Shown here: piece by piece, positions 52,053 to 60,914 of the stretch
Layout of the letters: each line of letters starts with the position of its first letter
How positions within the stretch are numbered: position 1 is the first letter of the stretch
From: Neobacillus sp. SuZ13
Lineage (GTDB): Bacteria; Bacillota; Bacilli; Bacillales; Cytobacillaceae
Length of the DNA: 64,000 bases
Direction: 5' to 3'
Assembly (NCBI RefSeq): GCF_030123365.1
Contig: NZ_CP126107.1
Coordinates: 977,501-1,041,500 of the forward strand
Program-made: the position numbers and the translations under genes
The notes under the pieces: generated by a model
Seen by the model: only the letters and a program-made list of their open reading frames with translations
The model's database searches: none
What the model was told of the DNA's origin: nothing

Positions 52053-52436
52053 ATAGGTTAGACATCCAGCAATAACGATACCGATCGAAACAGAGAGTAA
52101 CATGAGAAAAAGCCCAACAGCCTGGTTATCTTCCTCGATGCTTTGACTGACGTTAAATCGAGGTGTCAGCCATTCAGCCAGATAAAAGACTACAATCTGA
52201 GCCACAATTCCGATTCCTCCCCATACCGCCATATCCATAAGTGAAATGGAATTAGCAGCAGTTGAGTACAAGACAATGGCAAGCCCGAGAAGTCTTCCGC
52301 CCAGGACATAACTTGCTGCCTTATTTCCTTTTGCCATCAAGGAAAACTCCTTGACCTTAGTGGTTACTTCCATAAGAATAAGTCCTACGATTAAAAGCCC
52401 AATTGAAATGGCTAAATATAATAAGAAATTTGTCAT
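52050..52436 (-). CDS. DUF350 integral membrane protein
   Basis: 128 residues with four hydrophobic helices (for example LLYLAISIGLLIVGLILM and LFLMLLSVSIGIVIAGCLTY). The family is known only as DUF350 (YjfL in E. coli). Its start overlaps the stop of the ATP-grasp gene (ATGA), so the two are translationally coupled. Role unknown. The genetic company of ATP-grasp amidoligase and ion channel is conserved in other bacteria. Confidence 0.85.
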   Translation of the reverse strand: MTNFLLYLAISIGLLIVGLILMEVTTKVKEFSLMAKGNKAASYVLGGRLLGLAIVLYSTAANSISLMDMAVWGGIGIVAQIVVFYLAEWLTPRFNVSQSIEEDNQAVGLFLMLLSVSIGIVIAGCLTY

Positions 52437-53668
52437 TTACATTCCCCCTGTTTTTGAATACCTACTGGTAAAAAATAAGATTCGTTCCCTGTAATTTTTC
52501 CGCCAGCACGAATGCCAATACTACTTGCTTTACCTGCAATAAGAAATGATCCGAATACTAATGAAAGTTCTTCGCTTCCCTTTTCTGTTTCCAGTGAAAC
52601 AGTAGGGAGAGCGGCATATTGTTGAAAGACTGAAACTTCCTCCCTATAGGTTTGGAAGGTATTTTGAGCAGTTACATTTGCATGTTGATCCCAAATCGTT
52701 ACCGTGTCTCCCTCTCTTCCGAACGTTGGTTTTTGAACATAGGTGCTCTTCCCGAAAAATTCATCTGCTTCAAAATACGTAGGAAGCATATACTCTTTAA
52801 TCCATGCCTGCTCTTCTGTTGTAAAGTATGCCCCCTGTTCCGCTAACCCCCAAATTAGGCATTGGATTGACTTTGGCTGCAGCAAAAAGGCGGAGACAGG
52901 ATTTAACAAGGACAGTTTCTCTGACTTAACCAGGTGTAATAATTCGATTCCAACCAAATCTCCTGTTATTGGGTCCCGGTCGTTAACCAGATGTTCAAGT
53001 GGATAGGTTTGGCGATACAATACATCAATTGGATAATCTTCCTCATCAACAAGGATCCCGTCTTTCATTCGAAGTGCGGACAATGGTAAGGTCCGATTGT
53101 GAACCTGACACAACTTGCTTAAATATTGAACGGTATTCCAGTCCTCTATATGGTCAGAATGGGCTGTGAACACAACGTTGGGATCCCGTTTTCCTTTCGC
53201 TGCTTCGAGAACTGCACGTGTAATTCCAGATGAAAGCAGTCGTTCCCCCCCACTATTTGGATCCAGGTAATCCAATTCCTTACAAACCTGCCCGTTCATA
53301 TGAAAACATTCCACAATAAATGTCGGTGTATCACTGTTGAACTCCAGCAATTTGAAACCATTATCGGTCAATACAAAATCGAACCTGCCAATAATCGTTT
53401 CAGGGTAGAGATTTTTCAATCTCAAAAATGGGAGGCTCGCCGGTGGAAACCCAAATTCAAGGAGTTGTTCATCTGTAAGACTCCGTAAAAGACGAGCTGT
53501 TTTGAAAAAAACGATACCCATTTGCTCCGTGGCTTCCTGTAATTGCTTATAGGTTTGTTCAGAAATAGGATAAACGTGATATAGGCTGTACTCGCCTTCG
53601 TATAAATCAGACCAAAAGGTTGGGAATTGTGCATAAAACCTTCTTCTCTTCGGTGTATACTGCGACAT
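52433..53668 (-). CDS. Glutathionylspermidine synthase-family ATP-grasp ligase (YgiC/YjfC-like)
   Basis: 411 residues. It has the GSP-synthase ATP-grasp features RFDFVLTDNGFKLLEFNSDTP (in part a metal-binding ExNxDTP), NDRDPITG and the late KPTFGREGDTVTIWD, matching the GREG motif of GspS. The amidase half of E. coli Gss is absent. Bacillus makes no glutathione, so the real substrate is not glutathionylspermidine; amide ligation onto a peptide or polyamine is the general chemistry. The middle gene of a three-gene operon. Confidence 0.88.
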   Translation of the reverse strand: MSQYTPKRRRFYAQFPTFWSDLYEGEYSLYHVYPISEQTYKQLQEATEQMGIVFFKTARLLRSLTDEQLLEFGFPPASLPFLRLKNLYPETIIGRFDFVLTDNGFKLLEFNSDTPTFIVECFHMNGQVCKELDYLDPNSGGERLLSSGITRAVLEAAKGKRDPNVVFTAHSDHIEDWNTVQYLSKLCQVHNRTLPLSALRMKDGILVDEEDYPIDVLYRQTYPLEHLVNDRDPITGDLVGIELLHLVKSEKLSLLNPVSAFLLQPKSIQCLIWGLAEQGAYFTTEEQAWIKEYMLPTYFEADEFFGKSTYVQKPTFGREGDTVTIWDQHANVTAQNTFQTYREEVSVFQQYAALPTVSLETEKGSEELSLVFGSFLIAGKASSIGIRAGGKITGNESYFLPVGIQKQGECK

Positions 53669-53670
53669 AT

Positions 53671-53985
53671 TTATCCTCCAAATCCACCCTTAGAGCCACT
53701 TCCGAAACCGCCTTTAAAGCTCGATGATGATTTGTAGGACTTATAAGCCGAGGACTTCAAGAGTGATGATTTATTGCGATAATAACTTCCTCCATAAAAA
53801 TAATGACCATAATGGGACGAATGGGTATCATCACATTCCCAAACCCCTTGATCATCGTCCCAGTCCCAGTCTCGGCAGGTGCTGTCGTCTGGCTTGGGCG
53901 GGCGATCGCTTGAACAGCCAGAAAGGGTGCCGGCTAGAAGGGAAGTGATAACACCAGTCACTAACCATTGGGTTTTCTTCACCAT
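53671..53985 (-). CDS. Small Ser/Lys/Gly-rich lipoprotein in the amidoligase operon
   Basis: 104 residues. Signal peptide with lipobox LSGC (Cys24). The mature part begins with an acidic Cys-containing stretch (CRDWDWDDDQGVWECDD) and ends in a low-complexity tail of Ser, Lys, Tyr and Gly (SSSFKGGFGSGSKGGFGG). It precedes the ATP-grasp gene by 2 bp. The organisation parallels E. coli ygiB-ygiC and yjfM-yjfC, where a DUF1190-type small protein accompanies the ligase. The Gly-rich tail might be the ligase's target, which is inference. Confidence 0.75.
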   Translation of the reverse strand: MVKKTQWLVTGVITSLLAGTLSGCSSDRPPKPDDSTCRDWDWDDDQGVWECDDTHSSHYGHYFYGGSYYRNKSSLLKSSAYKSYKSSSSFKGGFGSGSKGGFGG

Positions 53986-54079
53986 TTCACGCTCCTTTTT
54001 TCAATTGATATTCTAATTATAAAAGCAAACCTTAGGAAAACAATGGTAAAATGAAAAGAAAATGAAAGAGTGATGAAAT

Positions 54080-54529
54080 TTGAGGTTGGAGTATCGAAAG
54101 GATGACGAGTATCAAAATTTTCCTGCCCTTTGGAATTATCAACACTTGACGGTGAGCGAGGTTGTAGCAAGAATGTCGTGTGAATATTTCGTAAAAGAGG
54201 GAGAAACGTTTGTGGTAACGGCGACTGCCATCGATCCTGATGGAACGAATGTCCTTTATGTAAAAAAAGAAAATTCATATACAGATGTCACGGAGCAAAA
54301 TTATTCACATATAGGTTTTGAGGTGAGAGAGCTTCAAAGAAACGGGTCCGTTCTTATCGAGCAAAAGGAAGTGTGGAATCATGAAGAAGTGCTGACACTT
54401 CTTCACTCCGATTTTATTTACATCCAAAGGGATGGAAGATGGTTGGAATTCACCCTAGATTCAAGAGAGATTGATGAAGATCGAAAATGTTATATTTATT
54501 ATGGTAGTTTTACAGGAAAAACACGGTAG
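54080..54529 (+). CDS. Uncharacterised 149-residue protein
   Basis: Mostly beta-strand character, no signal peptide or membrane helix. It includes YFVKEGETFVVTATAIDPDG and FIYIQRDGRWLEFTLDS. The TTG start at 54080 is weakly supported by an upstream AAAGAGTGAT. It is divergent from the lipoprotein gene with 94 bp between them. I do not recognise a family. Confidence 0.65.
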   Translation: MRLEYRKDDEYQNFPALWNYQHLTVSEVVARMSCEYFVKEGETFVVTATAIDPDGTNVLYVKKENSYTDVTEQNYSHIGFEVRELQRNGSVLIEQKEVWNHEEVLTLLHSDFIYIQRDGRWLEFTLDSREIDEDRKCYIYYGSFTGKTR

Positions 54530-54590
54530 AGACGGTTGGTTTATTTTTTTGGTATAGTAGTAGGGAAGTATAGAAGAAAGGTGAGGTACC

Positions 54591-56342
54591 ATGATCGAAT
54601 TATTGCCTCTCATGCTTGAACGTGTTGGTATTCTTATCATTGTAGCGTTTCTTCTCTCACGGATGAAATCATTCCGTCAAATTATCAATAATGAACACGG
54701 AATTACTGCTAAAGCAGCGATGATTGCAATCTTCGGTGCCTTCGGAGTCATCAGCAACTACACGGGAGTAGAGATTGGACATGGGACAATTACTTCCCAG
54801 GACTGGCTGACAAATATGGACAATGAAAGTGCCATTGCTAATACTAGGATTATGGGAGTAACAATTGGTGGTTTACTTGGCGGTCCTATTGTTGGTATGG
54901 GGGTCGGTTTAATTGCTGGCATCCATCGCTTGACCTTAGGTGGGTTTACAGCTGAGGCATGTGCCTTATCTACGCTGATGGCGGGGGTTGTCACAGGTTT
55001 TTTAAGCAAAAGGTTTAAGATACAAGAAGGAAATTCGCCATGGAAGGCCGTAATCATGGGAATATTCATGGAATGTGCACAGATGGGGATTATTCTTTTG
55101 ATAGCACGACCATATAACGAGGCTATGAATCTAGTTGAGGTCATTGCCCTCCCAATGATTGCTATAAATGGCTTGGGAACTCTGCTTTTTGTGTTAATTA
55201 TCCAGGAGATTCTGCAAGAGCAAGAGCGAATGAGAGCACTTCAAACACATAAAGCTTTGTATATTGCCAATCAAACACTGCCCTTCTTCAGACAGGGGTT
55301 AAATGTGGATTCGTGTACAAAAGCAGCCGAGATTATTCTTAATTGGACGAATGCCGATGCCATTTCAATTACAGATCAGACCCATGTCCTTGCCCATGTT
55401 GGTACAGGCTCAGATCATCATATTCCTTCAGGAAACATGGCAACGGAATTAACTAAAACGGTGCTGGAACAAGGGAGAATCACAATTGCAAAGTCTGCAC
55501 ACGAAATTCAATGTTTTGATCCACAATGCCCTTTGCAGGCAGCGATTGTATTACCACTAAAGATTCATGCTAAAACGGTAGGGACATTAAAGTTGTATTT
55601 CACTGATTCTAGTAAACTTGACAGGGTTGAACAAGAGTTGGCAGAAGGTTTGAGCAACCTATTTTCAGTCCAATTAGAAATGGCTGAGCTGGAAATACAG
55701 AGAAGATTATTAAAAGATGCGGAGATCAAGGCTTTGCAAGCACAAGTCCATCCACATTTCTTATTTAACGCCATTAATACCATTTCAAGCCTAATTCGAA
55801 CAGATGCGGATAAAGCCAGGGGTTTGTTAATCAAACTTAGTACTTTTTTTCGAAGTAATCTTCAGGGGGCTAGGCAAATGCTCATCCCGCTTGAAAAAGA
55901 ACTTGAACATGTTGAGGCTTACCTAACCATTGAACAAGCACGCTTTCCAGACCGCTATCATGTGGAAATGGATATTGCACCAGCGTTAAAAAGGGTGCTC
56001 GTTCCACCATTTACCCTGCAGCCATTAGTTGAAAATGCGATCCGTTATGCATTTCCAAAAGCAAAGAGTGGGACAGTATTAGTCCGTGCCTTTCAGGAAG
56101 GGGAGAACATGGTCCTTCTTACTGAAGATAATGGAAAAGGAATCTCAGCAGAGCTGCTTGGTACCCTGGGTAACCAAACCGTAGATTCTTCTGCTGGAAC
56201 AGGAACAGCACTCTGGAATATCAAAAAGCGAATCGAAGAAATTTATGGTCAAACTGCTTCATTTCAAATAGAAAGCAACTTGAATAAAGGAACGAAAGTA
56301 TCAATTACACTACCGTTAACACAACAACAAAAAGTGGGGTGA
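54591..56342 (+). CDS. lytS: LytS-family sensor histidine kinase
   Basis: 583 residues. The first 200 residues are the 5TM-Lyt receptor domain (GPIVGMGVGLIAGIHRLTLGG). A GAF-like region follows (about 215-370), then the His_kinase domain with HPHFLFNAINTISSLIR (His about 386) and a GHKL ATPase with ENAIRYAF and EDNGKGI. The next gene is its LytTR partner, then cstA. LytS/BtsS-type kinases respond to extracellular pyruvate, and cstA placement makes that the most likely signal here, by inference. Confidence 0.92.
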   Translation: MIELLPLMLERVGILIIVAFLLSRMKSFRQIINNEHGITAKAAMIAIFGAFGVISNYTGVEIGHGTITSQDWLTNMDNESAIANTRIMGVTIGGLLGGPIVGMGVGLIAGIHRLTLGGFTAEACALSTLMAGVVTGFLSKRFKIQEGNSPWKAVIMGIFMECAQMGIILLIARPYNEAMNLVEVIALPMIAINGLGTLLFVLIIQEILQEQERMRALQTHKALYIANQTLPFFRQGLNVDSCTKAAEIILNWTNADAISITDQTHVLAHVGTGSDHHIPSGNMATELTKTVLEQGRITIAKSAHEIQCFDPQCPLQAAIVLPLKIHAKTVGTLKLYFTDSSKLDRVEQELAEGLSNLFSVQLEMAELEIQRRLLKDAEIKALQAQVHPHFLFNAINTISSLIRTDADKARGLLIKLSTFFRSNLQGARQMLIPLEKELEHVEAYLTIEQARFPDRYHVEMDIAPALKRVLVPPFTLQPLVENAIRYAFPKAKSGTVLVRAFQEGENMVLLTEDNGKGISAELLGTLGNQTVDSSAGTGTALWNIKKRIEEIYGQTASFQIESNLNKGTKVSITLPLTQQQKVG

Positions 56343-56344
56343 GG

Positions 56345-57094
56345 ATGTTGTTAAAGGCCTTTGTTGTGGATGATGAACCGTTAGCAAGAGATGAATTGGC
56401 CTATCTTCTCAAACGAAGCAAACAGATTGAGATCGTAGGGGAATCGGATTGTGTTGAAAGCGCGTTAGAAAAGATAAGTAACCTCGACCTAGATGTGATT
56501 TTTTTAGATATCCAGCTCGCTGATGAAAGTGGTATCGAAATTGCGGCACATATAAATAGACTTGATCATCCTCCATTCATTGTCTTTGCGACGGCATTTG
56601 ACGAATATGCCCTCCAAGCTTTTGAATTAAATGCTGTTGACTATATCTTAAAACCTTTTGAAGAAAAGAGAGTCTTACAAACGATTGAGAAGTTGTATAA
56701 GCTAATAGAAAATCACAAACAAGCAATTCCTTTATTAAATCAGAGACATAAATTTGGAAACGAAAGGCCAGAAAAGCTCGCTATCACAATTGATGAAAAA
56801 ATTGTAATCGTAAACATTAGTGACATACACTATATTGGTACAAATGAGGGGAAAACAGTCATTGCAATCGAGAATACAAAGTACTCTGTCAGTGATTCGC
56901 TTGTCACTTTCGAAAGAAAGTTGCAGCATTCACCCATCATTCGTGTCCACCGCGCCTATTTAGTTAATGTCGATGCGATTGTCGAGATTGAGCCATGGTT
57001 TAATTCTACCTACAACTTAATTATGAAGGATGGAGAAAAGGTTCCTGTAAGCAGAACCTATACAAAAGAGTTAAAGCAGCTTCTTGGTTTTTAA
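56345..57094 (+). CDS. lytT: LytT-family response regulator (receiver-LytTR)
   Basis: 249 residues. The receiver has DDEP and phospho-acceptor Asp in VIFLDIQLADESG (about residue 54). The LytTR DNA-binding domain covers the last 100 residues (IHYIGTNEGKTVIAI, IRVHRAYLVNVDAI, VPVSRTYTKELK). ATG at 56345 is preferred, after GTGGGGTGAGG; a GTG at 56339 would overlap the lytS stop. It probably controls cstA, whose promoter region starts 36 bp after its stop. Confidence 0.92.
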   Translation: MLLKAFVVDDEPLARDELAYLLKRSKQIEIVGESDCVESALEKISNLDLDVIFLDIQLADESGIEIAAHINRLDHPPFIVFATAFDEYALQAFELNAVDYILKPFEEKRVLQTIEKLYKLIENHKQAIPLLNQRHKFGNERPEKLAITIDEKIVIVNISDIHYIGTNEGKTVIAIENTKYSVSDSLVTFERKLQHSPIIRVHRAYLVNVDAIVEIEPWFNSTYNLIMKDGEKVPVSRTYTKELKQLLGF

Positions 57095-57106
57095 GAAGCT
57101 GTTTTT
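57077..57106 (+). terminator. Terminator at the end of lytT
   Basis: CAGCTTCTT and AAGAAGCTG around GGTTTTT, then TTTTT. The stop codon is in the loop. Confidence 0.7.
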
Positions 57107-57129
57107 GCATTTCATTCTATTATTCTTGT

Positions 57130-57165
57130 TTTTCATCCTTTAAAACTTGCATTTTAGGATGAAAA
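57130..57165 (+). promoter_or_regulatory. cstA: Inverted repeat in the cstA control region, possible LytT site
   Basis: TTTTCATCCT and AGGATGAAAA, a perfect 10-bp dyad spaced 16 bp. It lies about 30 bp upstream of the probable -10 TATGAT (57190-57195), which lacks a good -35, as in activator-dependent promoters. Confidence 0.5.
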
Positions 57166-57170
57166 CCTTA

Positions 57171-57184
57171 TGTTAACGCTTTCT
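57171..57184 (+). promoter_or_regulatory. cstA: Candidate cre site at the cstA promoter
   Basis: TGTTAACGCTTTCT read in reverse is AGAAAGCGTTAACA, one mismatch from TGWAANCGNTNWCA. It overlaps the -35 region, so CcpA would repress, fitting a carbon-starvation transporter. Confidence 0.5.
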
Positions 57185-57233
57185 TTCGGTATGATAGTGA
57201 TAAGAGAAAAAGGATGTAGGAGGATGAAATTAA

Positions 57234-59027
57234 ATGAATGCGGTTTCAATTGTAATCGGCTCAATTTGTATTTTAATGATTGCTTATCGCTTATACGGAA
57301 CATTCATGGCAGCGAAGGTATTAAAATTAGATGATTCAAAGCCGACACCGGCACATGAATTAAATGATGGTAAGGACTATGTTCCAACCAATAAATGGGT
57401 AACATTTGGTCATCACTTTGCCGCCATCGCTGCAGCAGGACCACTTGTCGGTCCCATCCTTGCAGCACAATTTGGATACTTGCCTGGTTTATTATGGCTC
57501 TTAATTGGGGCAGTGATTGGCGGAGCAGTCCATGATGCAGTTGTCCTATTTGCATCAATGCGGAAAAAAGGAAAATCCTTATCAGAAGTTGCGAAAGACG
57601 AGCTAGGGCCTGTTGCGGGTTTTTGTACGGGTCTTGCAATGCTTTTCATTATTACCATCACGATGGCGGGTCTTTCTATGGTTGTTCTTCATGCACTTGA
57701 ACACAATCCATGGGGAACTTTCTCAGTGGGAATTACAATTCCAATTGCGATGTTGGTAGGAATTGCTTATAAAAAAACTGGCAACTTAAAATTAACATCC
57801 ACAGTCGGATTTATTCTCGTAATGGTTGGCGTATTTGTTGGTCCGTCCATTCAAGGTACGGTATTAGGTGATTGGCTGACATTAGATACAAAAACATTAG
57901 CTATTATTCTACCGATTTATGCGTTTTTTGCAGCGGCATTACCAGTATGGCTATTACTAGCACCACGTGATTACTTAAGCAGCTTTATGAAAATTGGTGT
58001 ATTTATTGCCCTCATCATCGGGGTATTTATTATTAATCCCGCAATTGAGATGCCTGCTTTCACAAAATTTACATCAGGCGGAGGCCCAGTTCTGGGTGGA
58101 CCTGTTTGGCCGTTTATCTCAATCACAATTGCTTGTGGTGCGATCTCTGGTTTCCATGCTTTCGTAGGTTCGGGAACTACACCAAAAATGCTTGATCGTT
58201 GGTCTGATATTAAGGTTGTTGGTTTTGGCGCGATGCTAGTAGAGTGTGTGGTTGGTATTATGGCATTGATTGCGGCAACAGCCCTTCAGCCGGCAGATTA
58301 CTTTGCCATTAACTCTACACCTGAAGTTTTTAAGACACTTGGTATGCAGGTACAGGAACTGCCGAAACTTGCTGATGAAATTGGGATTAATCTTGAGGGC
58401 AGGACAGGTGGTGCCGTAACATTAGCGGTAGGTATGACCTATATCTTCACTGGCATTCCATGGTTTGCAAAACTATCATCATACTTCTTCCAGTTTGTTA
58501 TTATGTTCGAAGCGGTATTTATTCTAACTGCCATCGACTCAGGAACTCGTGTTGCTCGTTATTTAATCCAAGACTTTTTCGGGGAATTCTATAAGCCACT
58601 GAAGAAGACAGATTGGATTCCGGGATCTATTTTTGCAAGTGCATTAGCATGTTTTATGTGGGGATACCTGCTCTTCTCTGGGGATATTGGTTCTGTTTGG
58701 GCATTGTTTGGTGTTTCCAATCAACTAATGGCATCGATTGGACTAATTGTTGGTGCGACAGTGATTCTGAGTATGGCAGACAAACGCCGTTACATGCTAA
58801 CCTGTTTGATACCGCTAGCTTATCTCTTTGTTACTGTAAACTATGCAGGATATTGGATGGTGAAAAACGTTTATCTCAATCAGGCAGCTGCTGGTTATAG
58901 TGTCTTGAATGGGGTATTGTCTATCATTATGTTATTATTAGGTATGATTATTATGATTACAGCTATTAAGAAATGGATTAGTATGTGGAATTCACCTCGA
59001 GTCAAGCTGGAAAGTAAGATTGCTTAA
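57234..59027 (+). CDS. cstA: CstA-family carbon starvation / pyruvate transporter
   Basis: 597 residues, about 16 transmembrane helices. CstA hallmarks: DGKDYVPTNKWVTFGHHFAAIAAAGPLVGP in two adjoining parts, GAVHDAVVLFASMR, and SGFHAFVGSGTTPKM. It is shorter than E. coli CstA (701) and fits the compact Gram-positive type. BtsT and CstA of E. coli import pyruvate, and placement behind lytST suggests the same here. AGGAGGATG precedes the ATG; a strong terminator follows. Confidence 0.92.
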   Translation: MNAVSIVIGSICILMIAYRLYGTFMAAKVLKLDDSKPTPAHELNDGKDYVPTNKWVTFGHHFAAIAAAGPLVGPILAAQFGYLPGLLWLLIGAVIGGAVHDAVVLFASMRKKGKSLSEVAKDELGPVAGFCTGLAMLFIITITMAGLSMVVLHALEHNPWGTFSVGITIPIAMLVGIAYKKTGNLKLTSTVGFILVMVGVFVGPSIQGTVLGDWLTLDTKTLAIILPIYAFFAAALPVWLLLAPRDYLSSFMKIGVFIALIIGVFIINPAIEMPAFTKFTSGGGPVLGGPVWPFISITIACGAISGFHAFVGSGTTPKMLDRWSDIKVVGFGAMLVECVVGIMALIAATALQPADYFAINSTPEVFKTLGMQVQELPKLADEIGINLEGRTGGAVTLAVGMTYIFTGIPWFAKLSSYFFQFVIMFEAVFILTAIDSGTRVARYLIQDFFGEFYKPLKKTDWIPGSIFASALACFMWGYLLFSGDIGSVWALFGVSNQLMASIGLIVGATVILSMADKRRYMLTCLIPLAYLFVTVNYAGYWMVKNVYLNQAAAGYSVLNGVLSIIMLLLGMIIMITAIKKWISMWNSPRVKLESKIA

Positions 59028-59035
59028 ACAAAATG

Positions 59036-59066
59036 AAACCGATGATTTCGAAATCATCGGTTTTTT
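59036..59066 (+). terminator. Rho-independent terminator of cstA
   Basis: AAACCGATGATTT-CG-AAATCATCGGTTT followed by TTT. The remaining bases to 59311 are AT-rich with no gene; the promoter of the permease lies there but is not obvious. Confidence 0.85.
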
Positions 59067-59311
59067 GTGCTTAATTAAAACGAAACAAATTGAACATAAA
59101 ATATAACTATTATATTTATATAGTCAGTATCTTTCCTGGGTATTAAAAACGGAAAAAGTAAACGCTATATTTTCCATGGGATTATTTTCAAACATTTATA
59201 TTTTTCAAAATATATTGCTTTTTTAAGAAAATGAATATATTATTTCGATATACAATTTTATGCGGAGCGTTTTTTCAGAACATTCCGACATAAATAATGG
59301 AGGTTTAGCCG

Positions 59312-60727
59312 ATGAATTTATTTAGGAAAAAGTCAATTCAGGCCCTCGTTCAAGAAGCAGGACAAAAAGATGTAGTCTTAAAGAAAGATTTAGGTGCATT
59401 TGATTTATCCATGCTCGGAATTGGGGCTATTATAGGAACAGGAATTTTTGTAGTTACAGGGGTTGCTGCAGCTGAACATGCAGGACCTGCACTTATTTTA
59501 TCCTTTATTTTATCAGGATTAGCCTGTGTATTTGCCGCCCTTTGCTATGCAGAATTTGCGTCTGCTGTTCCAGTATCAGGAAGTGCGTATACGTACAGTT
59601 ACGCAACTTTTGGCGAGATTATTGCGTGGATCTTAGGCTGGGATTTAATTTTAGAATACGGATTGGCCTCATCTGCTGTTGCAAGCGGATGGTCAGGGTA
59701 TTTCCAAGGACTTCTCGCGGGTTTTGGTATTCATTTTCCTAAAGCTCTAACAAGTGCGTATGATCCAGCAAACGGCACATTTATTGATGTTCCTGCCATC
59801 CTTATCGTACTAATCATTACGTTGCTATTAACTCAGGGTGTAAAGAAATCCGCTCGCTTTAATACAATTATGGTAATTATTAAATTAGCCGTGGTTGTAG
59901 CATTTATCGCTGTAGGTGCTTGGTATGTCAAGCCTTCTAACTGGACACCGTTTATGCCATTTGGTTTCTCAGGTGTGACAGCTGGTGCAGCAACAGTATT
60001 CTTTGCTTATATCGGATTTGATGCTGTATCAACTGCAGCAGAAGAAGTAAAAAATCCGCAAAAGAATATGCCAATTGGGATTATTGCATCTTTACTAGTT
60101 TGTACCGTGTTATATATTATCGTATCCGCCATTTTAACGGGTATTGTTCCTTACCAAGAGTTAGGCGTGAAAAACCCTGTCGCATTTGCTCTTAATTACA
60201 TTCATCAGGATTGGTTAGCAGGGTTAATCTCCCTTGGTGCGATTGTAGGGATTACCACCGTATTATTAGTAATTCTTTATGGACAATCTCGTTTATTTTA
60301 CGCAATCAGCCGTGATGGATTATTGCCAAAAGTTTTTTCAAAGGTTGATAAGAAAAAGCAGACACCATTAGTGAATTCATGGATTACTTGTTTACTAGTT
60401 TCGATTTTTGCAGGATTAGTCCCATTAAATAAACTGGCCGAACTAACAAATATCGGAACATTATTCGCCTTCATGACAGTGGCAGTAGGAATTATATATC
60501 TTCGTAAAAATAATCAAGCACCTAAAACTGGATTTAAGGTTCCGTTTGTACCATATATTCCGATTCTAGCCTTTGTATTCTGTGGATACTTAGCGCTTCA
60601 GTTACCAAAAACAACGTGGATTAGTTTTGGAGTGTGGCTAGTGATTGGATTATTCGTTTATTTTGGATATGGACGTAAACATTCAACCTTGAATAAGACC
60701 GTTAGCCAAGTGAAAAAAGCTAGCTGA
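59312..60727 (+). CDS. APC-family amino acid permease (CAT-like, YfnA type)
   Basis: 471 residues, 12 transmembrane helices. TM1 has MLGIGAIIGTGIFVVTG with the unwound GxG substrate site. TM6 has FFAYIGFDAVSTAAEEVKNPQKNMP, typical of cationic amino acid transporter-like permeases. The length and helix count match YfnA/GkApcT. The substrate may be a branched-chain or other neutral amino acid, or a basic one; not decidable. TGGAGG precedes the ATG. Confidence 0.9.
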   Translation: MNLFRKKSIQALVQEAGQKDVVLKKDLGAFDLSMLGIGAIIGTGIFVVTGVAAAEHAGPALILSFILSGLACVFAALCYAEFASAVPVSGSAYTYSYATFGEIIAWILGWDLILEYGLASSAVASGWSGYFQGLLAGFGIHFPKALTSAYDPANGTFIDVPAILIVLIITLLLTQGVKKSARFNTIMVIIKLAVVVAFIAVGAWYVKPSNWTPFMPFGFSGVTAGAATVFFAYIGFDAVSTAAEEVKNPQKNMPIGIIASLLVCTVLYIIVSAILTGIVPYQELGVKNPVAFALNYIHQDWLAGLISLGAIVGITTVLLVILYGQSRLFYAISRDGLLPKVFSKVDKKKQTPLVNSWITCLLVSIFAGLVPLNKLAELTNIGTLFAFMTVAVGIIYLRKNNQAPKTGFKVPFVPYIPILAFVFCGYLALQLPKTTWISFGVWLVIGLFVYFGYGRKHSTLNKTVSQVKKAS

Positions 60728-60748
60728 TTGGGAAATAAAAAAATAGGG

Positions 60749-60778
60749 CGAGCTTACCTCAGGTAAGCTCGTTTTTTT
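60749..60778 (+). terminator. Rho-independent terminator of the permease
   Basis: CGAGCTTACCT and AGGTAAGCTCG with a 1-nt centre (effective loop of several bases), then TTTTTTT. Confidence 0.85.
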
Positions 60779-60914
60779 GTGCTTGATGTATCGAAATATG
60801 TCGGAATTCATCGGTTTTACCAAAATGATGTCTTTTAAGCGAAAGAAAGATGATAAAATAAGAGCATGATTTTTATAACAACTTTTCACGTGAACATATA
60901 TAAGGAGAAACTAC

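Noticed and set aside
59150..59185. cre site before the amino acid permease
   Set aside because: The sequence contains GTAAACGCT, but it departs from the consensus at several fixed positions.
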